Positions 11,780 through 23,139 of a stretch of DNA of 64,000 bases are shown one piece after another. The DNA is from Gnetum montanum (lineage: Eukaryota; Streptophyta; Gnetopsida; Gnetales; Gnetaceae), in NCBI GenBank assembly GCA_015680685.1, contig MNCI01027521.1, positions 1,124 to 65,123 on the forward strand. The letters are read 5' to 3'. Under the pieces are notes generated by a model that worked only from the letters and a program-made list of their open reading frames with translations, did no database searches and was not told the origin of the DNA. The position numbers and the translations under genes were made by a program. How positions within the stretch are numbered: the first letter of the stretch is position 1; every line of letters begins with the position of its first letter.

Positions 11780-13271
11780 TGTACTATCCAAAATCATCGG
11801 TCTCCAGCTGGAATGAAACAGAAACCTGGAGATCCCTGGACACGCATAGAAGACCCTACCTTCGCTTGAGGGCAAGCTAGAATTAGCGAAGGCAGAGTAC
11901 CTTGAGTGGTCCGCACGTGGATCAGGCAAGGATTTCCCCGAACACACATCGATATACTGTACACTGGATTATACGTAAACGACGTAACTAATGTGAAATG
12001 GAGCGTAAACGTATAGGAGTGTAGACGTACAGGAGCGTAAACGTACAGGAAAATAAGTAATAAGCATGCAATAATTACCAAGAAAACTATAAAAAATATT
12101 AGCAAAACAGATGTGATAACGTTATTGTGAGACTGGAAGTTACAATGCACTTGTCTAACGCAGTTGTGAATCTGACACAAGGCGGACGAAGAGCCTTGGT
12201 GGGTGCGCAGGGATGATTATGTACTGGTTTAACTGCAGGCATAGCGTGAAGACTGTATGCTCAGCGTGTAGGGTTAAGGTCCAACGTACAAGGTTTCTGC
12301 TTTGCTCTCTGATTTCTCAGCGTCTTTGGTTCTCTTTTTTGTCTCTGGTTTGCTCAAAATTGCCAACCCCAATCTAATGAAAAATTGGGATTTTTATACA
12401 AGTTTAGACGTTAAAATCGAGTCTGAGAGGGGATGATTGGCTGTGGAGTGCTGGGCTCTCAGGTCGGGTGACATGTGGCACATTGACTAAGTGTGAAAGA
12501 ATAAAATTTTACAAGTGTACAGAGTGCTGCACGCCAGCGTATACTGCTGTACGCTAGTGTATACACGCTGAACGTATGACCTCAGCGTATAGACTTGATT
12601 AGAACAAAAGAAGTCGTTCGTCCTTCAAATTTGAATTCGGATGCCATGAGAATGCTACATGTGAATGTTAAGCTTGGTTGACCTTGTTCTGACATGATTC
12701 TCGAGAGATTTGATTGGTATACGTTGTGCTACGCACTGTTCGTACACTTTGTACATGCTGGGCGTATACATCGGGCGTACACGTTGTACCTTCTTGGCGT
12801 ATACACTGGGCGTGCAAGATGTATACGTTGGGCGTGCATGATGTACATGCTCAGCGCATGAACTCCAGAATGCATGATGTCAACACCTGATGATTGATCT
12901 CTTTTTGTGAGTTGATGCCTGGTACAAAATCTCGCTCTAAAGTGTTGTTTCCATGCCGTCTTCGGAGGTTGCATGGCGGGCGTATACGTCAGTCATACGT
13001 GCTGAGTGTACATATGAGGTGTGTACACTGGGCATATATGTTGTGAATGTATACTCAGTGAGGACTAAGTATATTGATCTCCGAAGTTGTCATGTTTAAT
13101 ACCAGATGTCGCCGTGGTCGTCTGCGGGTCCCAAGGAACTGTTTCTTGTTGAGTTCGACTCCACTTGAAGCTGTCTGTGGGGTCCTCAAGTTTTAGTCAT
13201 GCTGGGGAGCATCATGAGTTAGCTCGATTCTTGTTGGAGAAGTACTAAGCTCAAAATTTGGTGGTATTTCA
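11780..13271 (-). repeat. E2 3' LTR
   Basis: On the plus strand the LTR starts TGTACTATCC and ends GGTATTTCA. A minus-strand TATA box (TATAAAAA) lies at about 12391-12398, dividing U3 (right) from R-U5 (left). U3 is dense in CAGCGTATAC / GTATACGCTG words. An open frame at 12180-11794 in U5 is also open in the other LTR. Confidence 0.9.
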
Positions 13272-14339
13272 TTGGCCCCTCTTTATTGGCGCTTGGAGAA
13301 ATCGACCCAAGAAGCATCGACAAAGAAGTGAAAAACACCACAAGCAACCTGATAGAGACATTATTCTGTGCCACCTAGCTAGACATCATCATACCATGTT
13401 TGATAATACATAGGGTTGAGGAAATGAAATTTGTATTTGATAGGAAAATGAAAACTGAGGGATTGGTAACAAGTCAAGGGCTTGTGCGTAGTGAAGAGGA
13501 TGTCCGGGTATGTGTGTGGGTTATGTTTATCTTCGTAAATAGCTATTGTCTAGCCATTTTGGGCGATTTTGGGATCAAAACATGATGTGTACAAGACTCT
13601 TTCTTGGTGTTTAAGAGAACTTGTTGGCATAGCCAAAGTCGCGTGATGATGTGTTGCGTTCTTTGGAGGAACAGGGCCCTTGTTTAGTGTTTAGGGGGAA
13701 CTTGTTGGCGGAGAGCCAAAGCCATGCAACGGGATGTTACTTGATTGTATTAGACATGAGCGTTTGCTTTTGAGGCAGCTGCCGTCCCGTCAAGGATTTA
13801 TGGAATGTGTTTTTTTTTGTCCATCTTATGCACATGCTCAAATGCCATGTTGTGGGTTGCAACCACTTAAGAGTGGCGCAGTATACAATAGTATGTTCAA
13901 TGTTTTGGGCTGTACTCGGTGTGCCCGAGATGTAGCCAAGTAGGAGATGTTGAGGGATAGGTGGGACATGTAACGGGAGATGTACTAGTGAATGGCTTGA
14001 TTAGGCTTGTCACGTGTGTTGTGAACAACATCTCACCTTGCTGCTTATGACGAAGTGCATTCTTGTACGAACACCTCTGAGTGTCATCCTCCAAACACAA
14101 CTCCAAGAAGACAAGAAAACCATGAGTGAGTAAGCAAGCTTAGACTTAAACAACTACTGATGAAACAAAGGCACCGGATGAGATTTCAGGCACTGTATAT
14201 GAATAGCAGCAACGTTGTTAGGATCAGCTAATGGTGAGCAATGCAGCAGCTCTAATGAAGTTGGGATGCAGCCGTAGATCAAGGAACCAGAGATGAAGTT
14301 GCCAGTTTATAGTCGTGGCTGACTATCATGGGTTAGTTT
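13272..14339 (-). other. E2 3' untranslated region and polypurine tract
   Basis: On the minus strand the tract AAAGAGGGGCCAA abuts the LTR start TGAAATACC (13272-13284 in plus coordinates). The remainder has no recognisable open frame. Plus-strand text at 13610-13740 repeats a phrase around GAACTTGTTGGC twice. Confidence 0.6.
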
Positions 14340-14640
14340 TATGTCATGACCCGTTGGAAATTCCCCATTTAGTGTCATCACGGACGATACATTGCTAGTT
14401 TCTAGTCTTGGCGGACCGTGAAGAGGCAAACCAGTTTATAGTCTTAGCGGACTTTGGCGAATGTGACTGTGGCAGTTTACTGTCATTCCAGATGGGTGCT
14501 AGTTTATTGTCATTGCGGACACTCTGTGGTATCAGTTTACCGTCATGATTCCAGGACGAGCTGTGGTATCAGTTTACCGTCGTGATGCCAGAACGAGCTG
14601 TGGTATCAGTTTACCGTCGTCATGCCAGGACAAACACGTA
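14340..14640. repeat. AGTTTA-type repeat array downstream of E2 integrase
   Basis: About seven copies of a degenerate AGTTTAnnGTCnTnnCGGAC word. The last three (14531-14640) form a regular 37-bp tandem unit, TATCAGTTTACCGTC followed by a variable part and GAGCTGTGG. Confidence 0.85.
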
Positions 14641-14699
14641 CCTGAGTTCATGCTCAAATGTGGAATGGTTTCAAGAACAAGTGATTGGTCATATTTGCA

Positions 14700-15725
14700 A
14701 GGTCATTCCCTTCCATGTCAGCTAATTTGAATGCTCCGTTGTCATACGCTTTGGTTACCAAGTAGGGCCCTTCCCAGTTGGCTGAGAATTTATCCAGGTG
14801 TTCTTGAATGGCTTTGAGCACAAGGTCGCCTTCCTTGATAGGGCGCTTATGAACATTGTACTAATGGCATTGTCGTTGGCATTTTCGATACCATTCAATC
14901 TGATTGAGTGCACGTATACGTTCCTCCTCCAGCGAGTCCAAGTCAATGATGCGTAGGTCATTGTTTTGCCCTTCGTCGAGGAGTCCAGAAAGTGTGATCC
15001 TTAAGGACGGTACCTATAATTCCAAGGGTAAAACAACTTCTGAACCATAAACAAGGCTATATGGCATTTTACCTGTGGAAGTCTGATGCGTAGTACGATA
15101 AGCCCACAACGCGTATACTAACTGTTCATGCCATCTTTTCTTGCTTTGGGTAAGCATCTTTTTAAGTACTGTAATGATGATTTTATTTGTGGCTTCATCT
15201 TGCCCATTGCTCTGAGGGTAATAAGGGGAAGAAAATGAGTGTTTGATCCCTAGGGTCATAATGTTTTCAAGGATGAAGTTACATACGTGTTTAGATGTGG
15301 TTTTTCTAAGGGGAATAGCTTCTACTCACTTCGTGAAATACTCTGTAGCGGTTATGATGAAGCTATGCCCTGCAGAAGATGAGGGTGTTATTGGTCTGAT
15401 AAGGTCCATCCCCCACTTTTGAAAGGGCCAAGTGATTTGCACTATATGCAACTCATTTGGTGGAACATGTATCAGATTACTATGTTTTTGACAGACACTG
15501 CACGTTTTAGCCTTGGAGAGACAGTCATACTCCATGTGTGGCCAATAATAACCTAAGCGTCTTATTTTCATTGCCATTGCTTTAGGTGCTATGTGTCCTC
15601 CACATAGTCCGTCATGTACTTGTTCAATGATGGTTTGGGCATCAGCGCTACTAACGCATGTTAGCAGTATGCCTTCATAGGATCGACAACACAATGTGTC
15701 CCCTACAAGTGCATATTACCAAGAA
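14700..15725 (-). pseudogene. E2 integrase (broken, central segment deleted)
   Basis: The zinc-binding N-terminal domain is clear (VHDGLCGGHIAPKAMAMKIR, later KAKTCSVCQKH), as is the start of the catalytic core (WGMDLIRPI, first Asp). The core then passes from EYFTK and a stop (a Trp codon turned TGA at about 15325) through VEAIPLRKT to FILENIMTLGIKHSFSS. In relatives, a block with the second catalytic Asp (DNG motif) lies between FILENI and GIKH; it is absent. The third acidic residue region is kept (YYPQSNGQDEATNK), as is the C-terminal domain (GDLVLKAIQEHLDKFSANWEG, about 14770-14850). The enzyme cannot be active. Confidence 0.85.
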
Positions 15726-15925
15726 CGCTTTCATACCACATCTTTTTGTGCATTCGTTAGATGTTGCAGTGTTTTACCATGTAGAAGGTACTCTTTTATG
15801 TTGTCATACCATTCTATCGTGTGTGTTGTACTAACGGATGCAATTGGTAATGTATCGAGAGCATCGGTTATGGGTTTAGCACAACTGATTATGGAGCTTG
15901 GCAACATATGGAACATGTCAGGTGA

Positions 15926-16720
15926 TATGTTTAGCGCCAGCGTGGCCAGTGCATCTGCAATGGTATATCGTTTCTGGAGACATGTTGCACGTCCATGTTC
16001 TCAAATTTCTTCATTAAGTGTTTGGCTAAGTCACAGTATGGTTGTAAATGGTGTGCTTTGCATGTATAAATGTCTGTGACTTGGTTTAACACCAGTTGTG
16101 AGTATCCCCTAACCACAAGTCGTGTGATGTCTGAAGCTAGTGCTATCATGAGACCTCTAAGGAGACCTTCGTCCTCTGCTACGTTGTTGGTACAATGAAA
16201 GTCGAAACGATAAGCAAAGGGTCGAATCTCCCCGGAGGGATAGGTGATGACGGTGGCAGCACTTCCCCCTTGAGAGGTGGATGCTCCATCAAAGTTCAAA
16301 ATGGCATCGTAGTCATCGAGTACTATGTCTATTACACGCACATTTTCATCAGGGAACTCTGGCTCTATCGTTGCTTGATCATGTGTTGGTGATGCAGTCA
16401 TTTGATTCGCTATGGCTTGACCCTTAACTAATGATTGCGCTATGTAGTGTAGGTCAAACTCAGCTATCATGGCTTTCCAACGGGCTATTCTACTTGACTC
16501 ATAAATGTTTCCTGTGATGGCTCTGAGCACATTATCCTTGCAGATTATGTTGACTTGGTTATGGAAGAGGTAATGTCGCCATTTCTTTAAGGAAAAGGTA
16601 AGAGCTAAACATGACCTCTCCACCTTGTTATACTTCTTCTCATGGGCTACTAATGCATGGCTTAAGTAGTAGACAGGGACTTCGGTTCCATCATCTTGTT
16701 TCTGGCAAAGCATGGACACG
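15926..16720 (-). pseudogene. E2 dual RNase H region (gypsy-type plus archaeal-type)
   Basis: The first part, about 16719-16370, matches the connection and RNase H of gypsy elements (VYYLSHALVAHEKKYNKVER, then KKWRHYLFHNQVNIICKDN). The second part, about 16340-15930, is the extra RNase H of Tat elements: NFDGASTSQGG with the first Asp, TNNVAEDEGLLRGL with the Glu, and RGYSQLVLNQV, where the usual Asp of GDSQLV has become Tyr. One 262-codon frame covers both parts without a stop. The lost Asp makes the second domain inactive. Confidence 0.85.
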
Positions 16721-16889
16721 ATTGACGAGTCTAAAGTGACAAGGTAGATGTAAAATGGTTTATCATTTTGGGGTGGATAAACTGTGGGTAGTTGAACAAG
16801 TGCTATTTTAATATTATCAAATGCTTCCTAGCACTGTGAAGTCCATTCAAAATGGACGTTCTTGTGTAGCAAGTGATTCATAGGTTTCA

Positions 16890-18134
16890 ACTTGTCCGTT
16901 AGTTTTTCTATGAAACGCCTAATGAACTGTAATCTACATTGTAGGCCTCGAAGTTCGGTAAGGTTCCTAAGTGGTTTTAAGTTTGTTATGGCCTTAACTT
17001 TATCGAGGTCTACTCATATCCATGCTTCCGAGGCTATGAATCCAAGCATTTTGCCTATTTTGACTCCGAAGACACATTTTTTTGGGTTAAGTCTCAGCTC
17101 ATATTTTAAACAATGCTTTAGTACCAAGTCAAGATCTTGTACGTGTTGTTCTGATGTCTTTGATTTAACCACGATATCATCCACATAGTCGTTGAGCGAG
17201 TGCAGCATGTAATCACTAAAAATAAATTTCATTGCCCTTTGATATGTGGCCCTAGCGTTCTTGAGACCGAAGGGCATCATTGTGTGACAAAAGGTACCCC
17301 CACGGTGTCATAAAGGTTGTCCGAAGCTGATGCTCTAGGTTAATGCGTATCTAGTTATATCCTGAGAAGCCATCCATAAAAGATAACAAGGCGTGCCCAA
17401 CAGTTAAGTCAACAAGTTGATCGATGCTGGGTAGGGGGAAATCATCTTTTATGGTTGCAACGTTGAGATCCCGGAAGTTAATGCATAGGGGAATGATTTT
17501 GTTCTTTTTTGGGACAATGACCATGTTGGATACCCAATCAGCGTAATCAACAGCCTGAATGAAACCAGCCTGATAAAGTTTGGTGATCTCATTGCGAACT
17601 GCCAACGTTACCTCAAGCTTAACCTTTCGTGCCTTTTGTTTTATTGGCCTTAATTTTGGATCAAGGATAATATTGTGCTGGACGATTCGAGGATCTAACC
17701 CGGGCATGTTAGTGTAAGACCAAGGGAATGCTTTTATGTTTTCTTGAAGCACATCTTCTATGTCTTTGGCCAGTTGAGGTTGCAATAGTGTACTCAATTT
17801 TAATATCTTGATTTCACCATCAGGCATAACGATGGGGGTTTCAGTCAACGAGTCTTCGGTGATGCTTTCAGCTTCTATGTCGAGGGACTTTGTCATACCT
17901 TTGTAGCTGTCTAGCGTTTGTTGTGTTGAGGCTATGACTGTGTCATCTGTTGATAAACTTAAGTTGATGGAATTTATGTCGATTTCTCTTGTGATCTTTC
18001 CATATGGTCCATCGATGGTCAATGGTGTGGATAAATGCCAATAATCCATCGGGCTTGCTCTTGCCAATAAACAGAGGGCAGAATGAGCTGGTAGGTGTTG
18101 TTACGCGTTCCTTGGCAACATAAATCATGTACAT
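16890..18134 (-). pseudogene. E2 reverse transcriptase (broken)
   Basis: The segment 18067-17351 carries the N-terminal linker and the fingers (INFRDLNVATIKDDFPLPSI, ending SFMDGFSGYN). After frame breaks at about 17280-17350, the segment 17280-17014 has MMPFGLKNARATYQRAM and the catalytic box NDYVDDIVVKS at about 17175-17205, with both Asp intact. The thumb continues to about 16890. This is a typical Ty3/gypsy RT. The start is unclear. An AG acceptor-like site at about 18083 on the minus strand leaves open that pol was joined to the protease by splicing, as known for Ogre elements. Confidence 0.85.
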
Positions 18135-18139
18135 GTACG

Positions 18140-18290
18140 GTGGTGGTTTATCGTCGTACCGGGACGCATGAAAGTTTAAGGCCTTACCGGGCTATATGTG
18201 GCAGTTTAAGGCCTTACCAGGCGATATGTGGTAGTTTAAGGTCTTACCGGGCCACGTGTGGCAGTTTAAGGATGCCTAGTTGCTGTACGA
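18140..18290. repeat. AGTTTA-type repeat array between RT and antisense promoter
   Basis: Four copies of GTTTAAGGCCTTACCGGGC-like text spaced about 35 bp, variants of the word seen at the other junctions. Confidence 0.85.
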
Positions 18291-18481
18291 TCTGTACCGG
18301 ATAGTTTGCACCAAAATGTTTCGTGCGGGCAACCGAAATTGGTTTATGAGGGAATTAGCATGTGGTAGTGTTCATTACCTCATCATTTTGTTTTGTATTT
18401 TTCTCGTATTTTGTACTTTGGATAATTTTGATTAAAATTAAAAAAATGCGAGGCGGTGGCGGCAGCGGTAGGGTCAACGTG

Positions 18482-18497
18482 ACGCTATATATAGCGT
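18482..18497 (+). promoter_or_regulatory. Palindromic TATA box of the antisense gene
   Basis: ACGCTATATATAGCGT is a perfect 16-bp palindrome containing TATATATA, about 200 bp before the start codon of the antisense gene. The interval contains GCGTAAGCGTGAGCG words that could form the 5' UTR. As a palindrome it could also drive the other strand. Confidence 0.55.
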
Positions 18498-18693
18498 AAG
18501 GCTGTCAATTGTCAGAGTCAGCGTGAACCTGAATCAAACCAGAGCGTGAGCATAAACCAAAGTCGCAGCATAAGCATAAAGCACCAAACCCCAGCGTAAG
18601 CGTGAGCGTAGAGGCTTAAACCTCAGCGTAAGTGTGAGCGTAGAGGCTCAAACCCTAGCGTAAGCATGAGCGATTAGCGTACAGGATGCTAGA

Positions 18694-21600
18694 ATGGGCA
18701 AGGGCAAGAAGGTAGAAGGCCAAGGGAGGAAGGGGCCCGACTTGACTTTCGTGGAGGAAAGTGAGGCCATGTTCTAGTGTTTGCCTAGGCCAAGGATTCC
18801 ATCATGGCCTGGATTGGCACACAGGTAGGCTCTAATCTTACCCCAGTTATTTTTTTTATTTTTACTTCTTATCTGGTGTAGACAATTTTGGCAGTGTATA
18901 AGGTCTGTACACTGAGCGTAGATTCACAACGTACAGAGTCTGTATGCTGAGCATAGATAGTTTTGACAGTGTACAGGGTCTGTACGCCAAACGTAGATTC
19001 ACATCATACAGAGTTTGTACGTTGAGCGTAAATAGATTTGACAGTGTACAGGATCTGTACACTGAGTGTAAATGGGCTTCGCAACGTACAGGGTCTGCAC
19101 GCTGGGCGTAAATGGGCTTCGTAGCATACAGGGTCTACACGCTGGGCATAAATAATTTTGGCAGCGTGCAGAGTCTGCATGCTGAGCGTAGATGATTTTT
19201 GCAGCGTACAGGATCTGTATGCTGAGCGTAAACGATTTTGGCAGTTTGTAGAGTCTACACACTGAGTGTAAACGATTTTGGCAGCGTGCAAAGTCTGCAC
19301 GCTGAACATAAACGATTTTCGCAGCATACAGGATTTGTACACTGTGCGTAAACGATTTTTCTGGCAGCGTGTACGCTGAGTGTAAACAGTTTTTTGATAG
19401 CATATACGCTGAGTGTAAATAGTTTTTTTGATAGCGTATACACCGAGTGTAAATAGTTTTTTGATAGCGTATACGCTGAGTGTAAACAGTTTTTTTGATA
19501 GCGTATACGCCGAGTATAAACATTTTTTTTTATAGTGTATACGTCGAGTGTAAACAGTTTTTTGATTTTTTCAAAGTATTGGCCTTCAACATGGAATTTC
19601 ATTTCTCTCTTTCATCTAGGTGTATAGCTGATTTATCATGGCATTCTAGTTATTTGCAGGGATCTTGAGCCTTTCCTTCTGGTGGTTGAGCTGGTTGGGG
19701 TACTTGCATGGTTCGGGCCCCTTGATACTGATGAACGTGCCCCTGATCTGACTATTGATAACAATGGGGTATGGTTCAGGGAAGGGGCCTGTGAATTCCT
19801 TGCTTTCATCCTAGATAGATTCAAGGTAGTGATATGGTCACACCTGAGCGAACAAGTGGTGCGGAGCGTGCTCGAAGCAATGTTACAAGGATCATTGAAT
19901 GGCGTCATGGTTTTCATGGTGGACATTGACGAGGGGCCTCTTACGATTGAGGAAGGTTCCTCTGGAGGGCCCAAATCTACTCGTCCATTATCGCACGTGT
20001 GGGACTTATTGCCACGAGGGCCTGACTATCTCAATAACACCTTGTTTCTGACTGTGCGTGCGCACACATTATTTCAGAACCCTCCTGACACGGTGTACAG
20101 GGTAGAGAGGTAAGGTCGTTTAATTTGTCATTTCTATTTTTGTCGTTTAGTATTTGCCCCTATTCTGATGACCTTTCTTTTACAGGCCCCAGGTTGATAA
20201 AGATGGGATATGCATCAATGATGACGAGCTTGCACTGGCTCATACTGCTTTAGAGACCTTCATGGTGGGTCCCACACTTCGCGGAGCTGTATTAGCTTAG
20301 ATGAAGGGTGACATTATTCATTTCCATAAACAGTTTTCCAGGGCGTTTGCACAATGCATGGCTCGTGGATGGTTGCATGGAGATTGGTCACGCAATGGAC
20401 CAGTTTTCCCTCATGATGCTGACTTGGGTTCTAACACCTTGAAGTCCACGACAGAAGGTAAGTGATGATATTTCCTAGATGCTTTAGTGTGTTTGTTCGG
20501 CTGTTGGTGGTAATACTGGTGTTATGGTTTTAAATTGTGTTTACAGTTAATGTCCCCCCCAGCGGGGACCCTATTACGACAGGGCGAACTGAGAGTACCC
20601 TGTCGATGAAGTTTGGGGAGATCAGCAAGGCACAACGATGGTTGCGCACCAATGCCCCGCCGTCTATTGTTCGTTGTTTGGATGATGCTGGCCTCATGGA
20701 GTTATTTACAACCCCGAGCCCTAATGTCTCCATAGCTAAAATGATTGGAATTGTTGATTCGTTCGACAAGTCCGTCACCTACTACAACACCTGTATTAAG
20801 GGTGTCAAGATAGTTTTCCATCTATCAGCCGAGTTCTTTTCAAACCTGTTCAGTGTACCAGTAGATGGCATGAATGTGGTTTTGGACAGGGCGTAGAAAG
20901 AGCTCCATGTGGTGCGTGAGCTAGAAGATTGGTTGGCCATTGTCAAGGGCTCAAAGGGATTCCCTATGCAGGGGACGTCAAAGTTGGTGAAAGTTAATGA
21001 ATTGTATCCCCTGTTTAGGGCATGGGTGTTTCCTAAATCCTTGTCCCAAGTGAAGAGTCTTGGGGTGGAAGCCATGCACATCATGCGAACCATTTTAGAA
21101 ACTGGGATGCACTATAATTGGGCCCAATTTTTGTTGTCGGGTTTCCATAGGGAGATAGTGCGATTTCGTTCAAACGTTGAGGCGCAGTCCCATTTTACAT
21201 TTGTATTCTTCGCAGGTTATCTACGCTGCTTAGCTGAGTTTTTAGTGGTTCGTGCAGATAATAAATATGTTCTATGGGATCGTACTCAATTATCTCGTCC
21301 GTGAATTAACCATTTGTTTGAGGTAGCTAAGTCCCAGGATGCACCCGAGGGGATTGATGAATCTGTGTCCATCACGACAGAGGGGTCATCTGGTACTTCA
21401 ATCCATACACGTGACAGTGTAGGGTTGGAACCAAACAATGTGCCCTACACTACAAAGAGAGCTGAATGGGTCATCAAGGAGACCATTGGGAAAGCCAAAT
21501 CAAAGATCCCGAAGTGCGAACGCCCTAAAGAGATGGCCTCAACTGTGGAAGAGCCAAGGGTGAAGCGAATACAATTCAAAATGCCTGTTCGAGGTAAGTA

Positions 21601-22549
21601 AGCTTAGTGCACTTATTGTATTGTCATTTTCATCTTATTCATTTTTTTTGTTTTGACCACTTACATGAAACGAATGTCTTCAGACTTGACTCAGGAAGTG
21701 AGGAGACAAGAGCTAGAGACCATTATCGAGGAGGAGGAAGTTCCAACGGACTTAATAATTGAGGAGGAAGAGGTAGGCAAGGATCAGGTGGAAGGGACTG
21801 AAGAGCTGGCGGAAGACACCACAGAGACAGAATTGATCGATGACCGGGATGGTGTTGATGAAATGTTCAATAGCTTCCTTAAGGGAGGATTGGACCTTGG
21901 TGATCCTCCAAATCGGGAAGGGGATAGAGAACACAATATATTCCCTTTCGTTTTATTGTGTTGCTTTGTGAATCGTTGTTTCCATCACGTGATGTTTTAA
22001 TTTTACGTTTTTATCATTTCCATCATTACAAGAAATCATTGAAGGAAGTATCCATAGAAAAGCATCAGCTTGAAATGTTTGTAGAGGGTCTGGGTCTATG
22101 TTTTGCATTTGATACCTTTGCTAAGAATACAACTGTTGAGATGGAATCGCCCACAAGGGTAATTACGACTGCTTCTGGGGAGGTCTCTGTGGGTGAATTC
22201 CCCTTGAAACGTCCTACATGGTTAGCGGTTGACAAGCGGAAAGCCTTGGTGAATGTTGACCTAGGCCTTGATGGGATTGACTGGGCTAACATCTTAGAGG
22301 AGGAAATTCTCCGCCGACTGGAATTCAGTTTAGGGGGGTCCCCTACGGTGAGAATTTTGTTATTATGAAATTCGTTTGTTGAGTAATTTTTGGGAGTTTT
22401 CTTTTTTTTTTTGTTCTTGTGTTGATTGTTTCTTTTGCATTTTGTAGGGTCGAGGCGACGACGATATCCAAGAAGGTGGCCCTAGTGGAGTAGGGACCCA
22501 TGATGCTGGCGGGTCTAAAGGGGACGACCCTCCCATCCCTGATGTTTAA
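18694..22549 (+). pseudogene. Seven-exon antisense gene with FCP1/NIF-like HAD domain (four stops)
   Basis: Proposed exons: 18694-18824, 19660-20109, 20186-20457, 20547-21593, 21684-21899, 22058-22347, 22448-22549 (TAA). All introns are GT-AG and all phases join; the exon 5/6 boundary is least certain. Exon 1 encodes a basic start (MGKGKKVEGQGRKG). Exon 2 resembles plant FCP1/NIF-type HAD phosphatases: LLVVELVGVL at the DLNG position, FLAFILDRFKVVIWSHLSEQ at the IWS motif, and LNNTLFLTVRAHTLFQNPP at the DD motif. The catalytic Asp residues are replaced, so it is at best a pseudo-enzyme. Exon 4 is long and faintly like the putative plant transposon protein domain. Exons 5-7 are acidic. Premature stops lie at 18775, 20298, 20894 and 21302. 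The gene opposes E2, so its introns would survive reverse transcription of the E2 RNA. Confidence 0.7.
18880..19560 (+). repeat. GCGTA-type repeat array filling intron 1 of the antisense gene
   Basis: About 16 tandem units of 35-60 bp carry a CTGAGCGTAAA core, then a T-rich spacer such as GATTTTGGCAG, then AGCGTACAGG. Spacer variants divide it into an early half (TTTTGGCAG) and a late half (TTTTTTGATAG). The same core words occur in the E2 LTRs and leader. Confidence 0.9.
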
Positions 22550-22919
22550 TTTTTTAGTTTAAAATTATCCTGGCTCACATTTTTACGTGAATCATAAATT
22601 AAATATTTTGAGTTGTATTGAACGGATGAATAGAATCAGTTAACTATTGTACTTGTCTAAGTGTATATCACTACATGTATATATATATATTTCTACATAT
22701 TTTTTTTGTTGTGGATTTTGAGTTTAAATGTAAACATGACACGACAATATAAAATATTTTGGTTTGTTTTTGTAGTTTAAGTGTAATGCGCGAAGTGGGA
22801 ATGTAAGTCAGAATGTAATTATAAGCGAAGGATAATTGCGAAGATTGTTATTGACAACACGACAATGCAAGCGTAAATTCGAATCATGAACTGGGATTTG
22901 TGAGAAAAACAAAGTGTAG

Positions 22920-23130
22920 GTAGATGGTCTAGTTTAAGGCCATTTCGGGCCACATGCACTAGTTTAAGGCCATTTTGGGCCACACATACTAGTTTAAGGT
23001 CATTTCGGGCCATGTGTAAACCAAGGAAGTTTCAAGTGATACGGGTGGATTTCTTGGTAGACAGACCATTTCTGATCGTGGCTAGTTTTATGTCATTGTG
23101 AACATGATAGTTTAACGTCATTCCAGACTT
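22920..23130. repeat. AGTTTA-type repeat array between antisense gene and protease
   Basis: Three copies of AGTTTAAGGCCATTTCGGGC at about 22931-23010, then two of the AGTTTA-GTCATT form at 23081-23130. This mirrors E1 at 853-1100. Confidence 0.85.
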
Positions 23131-23139
23131 GAACGTCAT

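Noticed and set aside
11780-13271. Interpretation as the 5' LTR of E1
   Set aside because: The text left of this LTR matches the E1 leader that resumes beyond 29153 next to a different LTR with its own primer site, so this copy belongs to E2.
18862-19602. Overlapping minus-strand frames with repeated YTLS/CTLS words
   Set aside because: They arise from the tandem repeat in the intron of the antisense gene, whose units lack stops in several frames.
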